A stretch of 24,670 bases of DNA, taken from positions 1 through 24,670 of the forward strand of contig CAMCES010000024.1 in assembly GCA_945873925.1 (NCBI GenBank), read 5' to 3'. Under the pieces are notes generated by a model, which ran no database searches, had not been told where the DNA came from, and saw only the letters and a program-made list of their open reading frames with translations. Origin of the DNA: Bordetella parapertussis. GTDB lineage: Bacteria > Pseudomonadota > Gammaproteobacteria > Burkholderiales > Burkholderiaceae_C. Positions 20,704 through 24,670 of the stretch are shown piece by piece; position 1 is the first letter of the stretch, and the number at the start of each line of letters is the position of its first letter. The translations under genes and the position numbers were made by a program.

Positions 20704-23700
20704 GTGCGGCCCATTGTCACTCAAGTACCTGTTGTTTTGAACCTCAAGCCTGAATTGAAGATTGACTTCCCCGAGAACCTGCCCGTCAGCGAGCGGCGCG
20801 AGGACATCATGGCCGCCATGCAGGCGCACCAGGTCATCATCGTGTGCGGCGAAACCGGCTCAGGCAAAACCACGCAGCTGCCCAAAATGGCTTTGGCCCT
20901 TGGCCGTGGCAGTTGGGGTGACAGCACCAAACCGAAACGTCGCCAAATCATTGGCCACACCCAACCACGGCGGATTGCTGCCACCTCGGTCGCCAAGCGA
21001 ATCGCCGACGAGCTGAAAACCCCGCTGGGCGAGGTGGTGGGTTTCAAGGTGCGGTTCCAAGACAAGCTGTCACGCGACGCATCGGTCAAACTGATGACCG
21101 ACGGCATTTTGCTGGCTGAGACGCAGACCGATCCGCTGTTGCTGGCCTATGACACCTTGATCATTGACGAGGCGCACGAGCGCAGCCTGAACATCGATTT
21201 TTTATTAGGCTACCTCAAGCAAATCTTGCCGCGCCGCCCGGACCTCAAGGTCATCGTTACCTCGGCCACGATCGACGCTGACCGCTTTGCCCAACATTTC
21301 GCCTCTGCCAAAGGCCCCGCTCCGGTGTTGATGGTGTCGGGACGCACCTTCCCGGTGGAGATACGCTATCGGCCCTGGGAGGAAAGCCGCGAGCACGACC
21401 TGGGCAACGCCATCTCGGAGGCGGTGGACGAGCTGTGGACCGGCGCACCGCGCGGCGACATTCTGGTGTTTTTGCCGGGTGAGCGCGAGATCCGCGATGC
21501 AGCTGAGCACCTGCGCGGCCACCTGGCGCACAACGCCTACACACGGCATGCAGAGGTATTGCCCTTGTTTGCGCGGCTGTCACAAGCCGAGCAAGAGCGT
21601 GTGTTTGAAACCGGCGGTGCACCGCGCATCGTTTTGTCCACCAACGTGGCTGAAACATCGCTCACGGTGCCCGGCATCCGCTATGTGGTGGATGCCGGTT
21701 TGGCACGCATGAAGCGCTACAGCTTTCGCAGCAAGGTAGAGCAGTTGTTGGTCGAGCCGATCAGCCAAGCCGCGGCCAACCAACGCGCAGGCCGCTGCGG
21801 CCGTGTGGCCGACGGCATATGCATTCGCCTCTATGACGAAAAGGATTTCCATGGTCGCCCTCGCTTCACCGAGCCAGAGATTTTGCGCAGCTCATTGGCG
21901 GGCGTGATTTTGCGGATGATGTCCTTGCGCTTGGGCGATGTGGCCGATTTTCCGTTTTTGGAAGCGCCTCGGCCCAAAGCGATTTCAGATGGTTTTCAAT
22001 TGCTCAACGAGTTGGGCGCGGTGACTGAAGACCACAGCCTCACACCGATTGGCCATGAGCTGTCCAAGCTGCCCCTGGACCCGCGCGTGGGCCGCATGAT
22101 CTTGGCGGCCCGCGAGCAGCAAAGCCTGCACGAGGTGTTGGTCATCGCCTCGGCGCTGAGCGTGCAAGACGTTCGCGACCGCCCCCTGCAAGCGCAAACC
22201 CAGGCCGACCAAGCGCATGCCAAGTTCAAGGACGATAAGAGCGAGTTCAGCGGCTATTTGCGTTTGTGGGATTGGCTGCTGGCTTCACGGGGCGGCGAGG
22301 GTGACACCCACAAGCTGAGTCACCGCCAGCATGAAAACCTGCTGCGCCAAAACTTCATCCATGTCCGCCGTTGGCGTGAATGGCGAGACGTACACAGCCA
22401 ACTCCTGACCGTGGTGAAAGAGCATCGCTGGGTCATCAACGACAAACCCGCCAGCTATGAGCAGTTGCACCTGGCCATGCTCAGTGGCTTACTTGGCAAC
22501 ATCGGTTGGAAGCAAGACGAAGAGGACATCTACCTCGGCGCTCGCGGCATCAAGTTCCACCGCCACCCAGGCGCGCACCTGCGCAAGAAACCCGGCAAAT
22601 GGCTGGTGTGTGCCGAGTTGGTGGAAACCACGCGTTTGTTTGGGCGCGGCATTGCCAACATCGAGCCAACATGGCTGGAAGAGGTGGGCTCGCACCTCTT
22701 GAAAAAACAGCTGCTGGACCCGCACTGGGAAGCCAGGTACGGCGATGTGGTGGCGTTTGAACGCGCCACGCTCTATGGCTTGGTGGTTTACAGCGGACGC
22801 CGCGTGCCTTATGCCAAGGCGGACCCGGTGTTGGCGCGGCACATTTTCATCCGAGAAGCGCTGGTGGAAGGGCAGTGGCAAACACCGCTGGCCTTCATGG
22901 CGGCCAACAAAAGACTCATTGCCCAAGTGATGGACCTGGAACACAAATCCCGACGCCAAGACGTGTTGGTGGACGAGACCATGATCCAGGCGTTTTACGA
23001 GCAGCATTTGCCAGAGGATGTGTGCAGTTGCAAAACCCTGGAGCGCTGGCACCGCGAAGAGCTGCGCCGCCGCTTGGCAGCGGGTGACAAAACCGAGCCT
23101 CTGCTGATGACCCGTGAAAGCCTGATGCGCCACGAAGCCGTGGGCATCACCGCACAAGCGTTTCCCAAGATGCTGCGCCTGGGCGGGGTCGATTGCGCCG
23201 CGCAGTATCTGCACGCCCCTGGCGACGTCAAAGACGGCGTGACCGTCACCGTGCCATTGTTTGTGCTGAATCAAGTGAGCGACGACCGCGCCGAGTGGCT
23301 GGTGCCGGGCATGTTGAGAGACAAAATCCAAGCGCTGTTGAAAAGCCTGCCGCAGCGCCCGCGCAGCCGCTTTGTGCCGCTGCCCGAAAGTGCTGCCCGA
23401 CTGGCCGCAGAGCTGTCTGCGCCCGAGGTGTTTGGCGCGGGCGGCCTGACCGATATGCTGCTGAAAAAAGTGCGCGACGAAACCAGCCTAGATATCAAGC
23501 GCACCGACTTCAAGCTCGACATGCTGGCCACGCACTTCTTCATGAACTTCAAGGTGGTCGATGAGCACGGCCGCCAACTCGGTCAAGGCCGCAACCTCGG
23601 CGCCCTCAAAGCCGAACTCGGCTCGCAAGCCCGAGGCGCGTTTCAGGCGCTGGCTGGCCTGAAAGTGAAATCCCTGAGCGAGGAGCAATGGGGGTCGGCT

Positions 23701-24615
23701 GTGAAGTCGGGCGCTGACCCCGATTTCAAACACGCGTCCAAACCGTCGTCTGCCCCCCATCTCTCCAACCAGCGCCACACCACCTGGGCCTTTGGTGAAC
23801 TCCCTGAATTGATGGAAATCAGCAAAGGCGGGCAGTCCCTGATTGGCTTTCCTGCCCTGGTGGACCAAGGCGACGCAGTCACTGTTGAGGTGTTTGACGA
23901 GCCCGAGCTTGCCGCCGCCAAAAACCGCAAAGGCCTGTCACGTCTGTTTGCCTTGCAAATCAAGGACGCGCTTAAGTACCTGGAGAAAAACATCCCCGAC
24001 CTGCAAAAAATGTCGGTGGCCTTCATGCCCCTGGGTACGTCTGAAGAACTCAAACAACAAATTTTGGATGTGGCGCTAGGCCGCGCATTTCTGCTTGAGC
24101 CCTTGCCCACCGACGACATCAGCTTCAAGCGCCGTGTGGAAGAAGGCAGGGGCCGCTTGACCCTGATTGCCAACGAAGTGGCGCGCCTGGCGGGCGTCAT
24201 CTTGCTGGAGTTTGGCGCGGCCACCCGCAAGGTCAAAGACACCAAAAACGCGCCCGATGCCACCGCCGACTGCGCCCAGCAATTGCAAGGCCTGATGCCC
24301 AAACACTTCATGACCACCACCCCTTGGCCTCAGTTGCAGCACTGCCCCCGCTACCTCAAGGCCATCACCCTGCGCCTGGATAAATACCGCGCCGACCCCG
24401 CCCGCGACGCCCAGCGTCTGGCCGAACTCAAGCCCCTGGAGCAAAAGTACTGGCGATTGGTGGCCGAGCGCAAAGGCCAAACAGATGCGCGGATGCAGGA
24501 ATTCCGGTGGCTGTTGGAAGAACTGCGGGTGAGCTTTTTTGCGCAAGAGTTGCGCACCCCGCAGCCGGTGAGTGTCAAGCGGCTGGAGAAGGCTTGGGGG
24601 CAGTTGAACCATTGA
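20704..24615 (+). CDS. hrpA: ATP-dependent RNA helicase HrpA (DEAH box)
   Basis: Counting from GTG 20704 the protein has 1303 residues, the usual HrpA size. The helicase core shows GETGSGKT (Walker A, 49-56), DEAH (155-158), SAT (187-189) and QRAGRCGR (motif VI, 360-367). After it come the winged-helix/ratchet (HA2), OB-fold (beginning around 'ALYGLVVYSGRRVPY') and the long HrpA-specific C-terminal region, ending LRTPQPVSVKRLEKAWGQL. HrpA is a cytosolic 3'-5' helicase in RNA metabolism; in E. coli it rescues stalled or collided ribosomes. The frame is open to TTG 20689, and no ATG occurs until 20809, which is inside the conserved region. The gene is divergent from argA. Confidence 0.96.
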   Translation: MRPIVTQVPVVLNLKPELKIDFPENLPVSERREDIMAAMQAHQVIIVCGETGSGKTTQLPKMALALGRGSWGDSTKPKRRQIIGHTQPRRIAATSVAKRIADELKTPLGEVVGFKVRFQDKLSRDASVKLMTDGILLAETQTDPLLLAYDTLIIDEAHERSLNIDFLLGYLKQILPRRPDLKVIVTSATIDADRFAQHFASAKGPAPVLMVSGRTFPVEIRYRPWEESREHDLGNAISEAVDELWTGAPRGDILVFLPGEREIRDAAEHLRGHLAHNAYTRHAEVLPLFARLSQAEQERVFETGGAPRIVLSTNVAETSLTVPGIRYVVDAGLARMKRYSFRSKVEQLLVEPISQAAANQRAGRCGRVADGICIRLYDEKDFHGRPRFTEPEILRSSLAGVILRMMSLRLGDVADFPFLEAPRPKAISDGFQLLNELGAVTEDHSLTPIGHELSKLPLDPRVGRMILAAREQQSLHEVLVIASALSVQDVRDRPLQAQTQADQAHAKFKDDKSEFSGYLRLWDWLLASRGGEGDTHKLSHRQHENLLRQNFIHVRRWREWRDVHSQLLTVVKEHRWVINDKPASYEQLHLAMLSGLLGNIGWKQDEEDIYLGARGIKFHRHPGAHLRKKPGKWLVCAELVETTRLFGRGIANIEPTWLEEVGSHLLKKQLLDPHWEARYGDVVAFERATLYGLVVYSGRRVPYAKADPVLARHIFIREALVEGQWQTPLAFMAANKRLIAQVMDLEHKSRRQDVLVDETMIQAFYEQHLPEDVCSCKTLERWHREELRRRLAAGDKTEPLLMTRESLMRHEAVGITAQAFPKMLRLGGVDCAAQYLHAPGDVKDGVTVTVPLFVLNQVSDDRAEWLVPGMLRDKIQALLKSLPQRPRSRFVPLPESAARLAAELSAPEVFGAGGLTDMLLKKVRDETSLDIKRTDFKLDMLATHFFMNFKVVDEHGRQLGQGRNLGALKAELGSQARGAFQALAGLKVKSLSEEQWGSAVKSGADPDFKHASKPSSAPHLSNQRHTTWAFGELPELMEISKGGQSLIGFPALVDQGDAVTVEVFDEPELAAAKNRKGLSRLFALQIKDALKYLEKNIPDLQKMSVAFMPLGTSEELKQQILDVALGRAFLLEPLPTDDISFKRRVEEGRGRLTLIANEVARLAGVILLEFGAATRKVKDTKNAPDATADCAQQLQGLMPKHFMTTTPWPQLQHCPRYLKAITLRLDKYRADPARDAQRLAELKPLEQKYWRLVAERKGQTDARMQEFRWLLEELRVSFFAQELRTPQPVSVKRLEKAWGQLNH

Positions 24616-24670
24616 GCCAGACAAGGCTTGTGTTCAAAGCGCAAGGCCGCCAGGGAAGTTGACGAGCCTT
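24616..24670. other. Right edge, no gene recognised
   Basis: These 55 bp follow the hrpA stop. An imperfect GGCTTG...CAAGGCC repeat is present, but there is no T run and no convincing start of another gene. Confidence 0.5.

Noticed and set aside
1..24670. CRISPR arrays, insertion sequences, or defence/toxin-antitoxin modules
   Set aside because: No regularly spaced direct repeats, transposase, or recognisable defence gene was seen; apart from the left edge the window is core metabolism.

Overview
The window is chromosomal DNA of moderately high GC content with densely packed genes. The protein set suggests a betaproteobacterium of the order Burkholderiales, probably Comamonadaceae (Limnohabitans/Rhodoferax-like). 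The pointers are a CysI-DUF934-CysH-CysD-CysN sulfate operon with an iron-sulfur APS reductase, a ferredoxin/thioredoxin-reductase-like FNR pair, a two-domain ArgA, and a ThiO-ThiS-ThiG-ThiE thiamine operon. The genus is inference; no rRNA or species marker is present.

Layout. 1-235: AT-richer edge holding the first 36 codons of a probable tyrosine-recombinase integrase (minus strand), a hairpin terminator, and then a complete tRNA-Asn (minus strand). This looks like the right border of an island or prophage whose body lies off the left edge. 408-3068: an EamA/DMT transporter, convergent with an isolated arsH, and then an odd protein with a globin-like N-terminal half and a YbjN-like C-terminal half. 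3071-8321: thiamine block. thiO-thiS-thiG-thiE run leftwards with ATGA overlaps or minimal gaps. thiD runs rightwards, head-to-head with thiO. The HMP transporter cytX runs leftwards behind a clear TPP riboswitch and overlaps thiD tail-to-tail. 8350-9738: ferredoxin-NADP reductase and 7Fe ferredoxin. 9797-15738: assimilatory sulfate operon tauE-cysI-DUF934-cysH-cysD-cysN, reading leftwards from one promoter. 15909-17183: metY-type O-acetylhomoserine sulfhydrylase, divergent from that operon. 17190-18668: YggX and a stand-alone MnmC-type FAD oxidoreductase. 18807-24615: dsbB, argA and the large helicase gene hrpA.

How the genes fit together. Much of the window is about sulfur. Sulfate is activated by CysDN, reduced by CysH (APS to sulfite) and by CysI (sulfite to sulfide), and sulfide is fixed by MetY. 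TauE may export excess sulfite. No flavoprotein CysJ is present, so the adjacent ferredoxin/FNR pair is a plausible electron source. Sulfur also enters the thiazole of thiamine through ThiS/ThiG. ThiD and ThiE supply HMP-PP and couple it to the thiazole, and CytX salvages HMP under TPP control.

The most interesting points are the globin/YbjN-like fusion without a visible proximal histidine, the thiamine locus in which thiD lies antisense inside what may be one transcript, a coherent start-codon-masking model for the TPP switch, two head-to-head gene pairs with almost identical 29-bp spacers centred on a GATAATC palindrome, and the integrase/tRNA-Asn border. None of these was tested by a database search.
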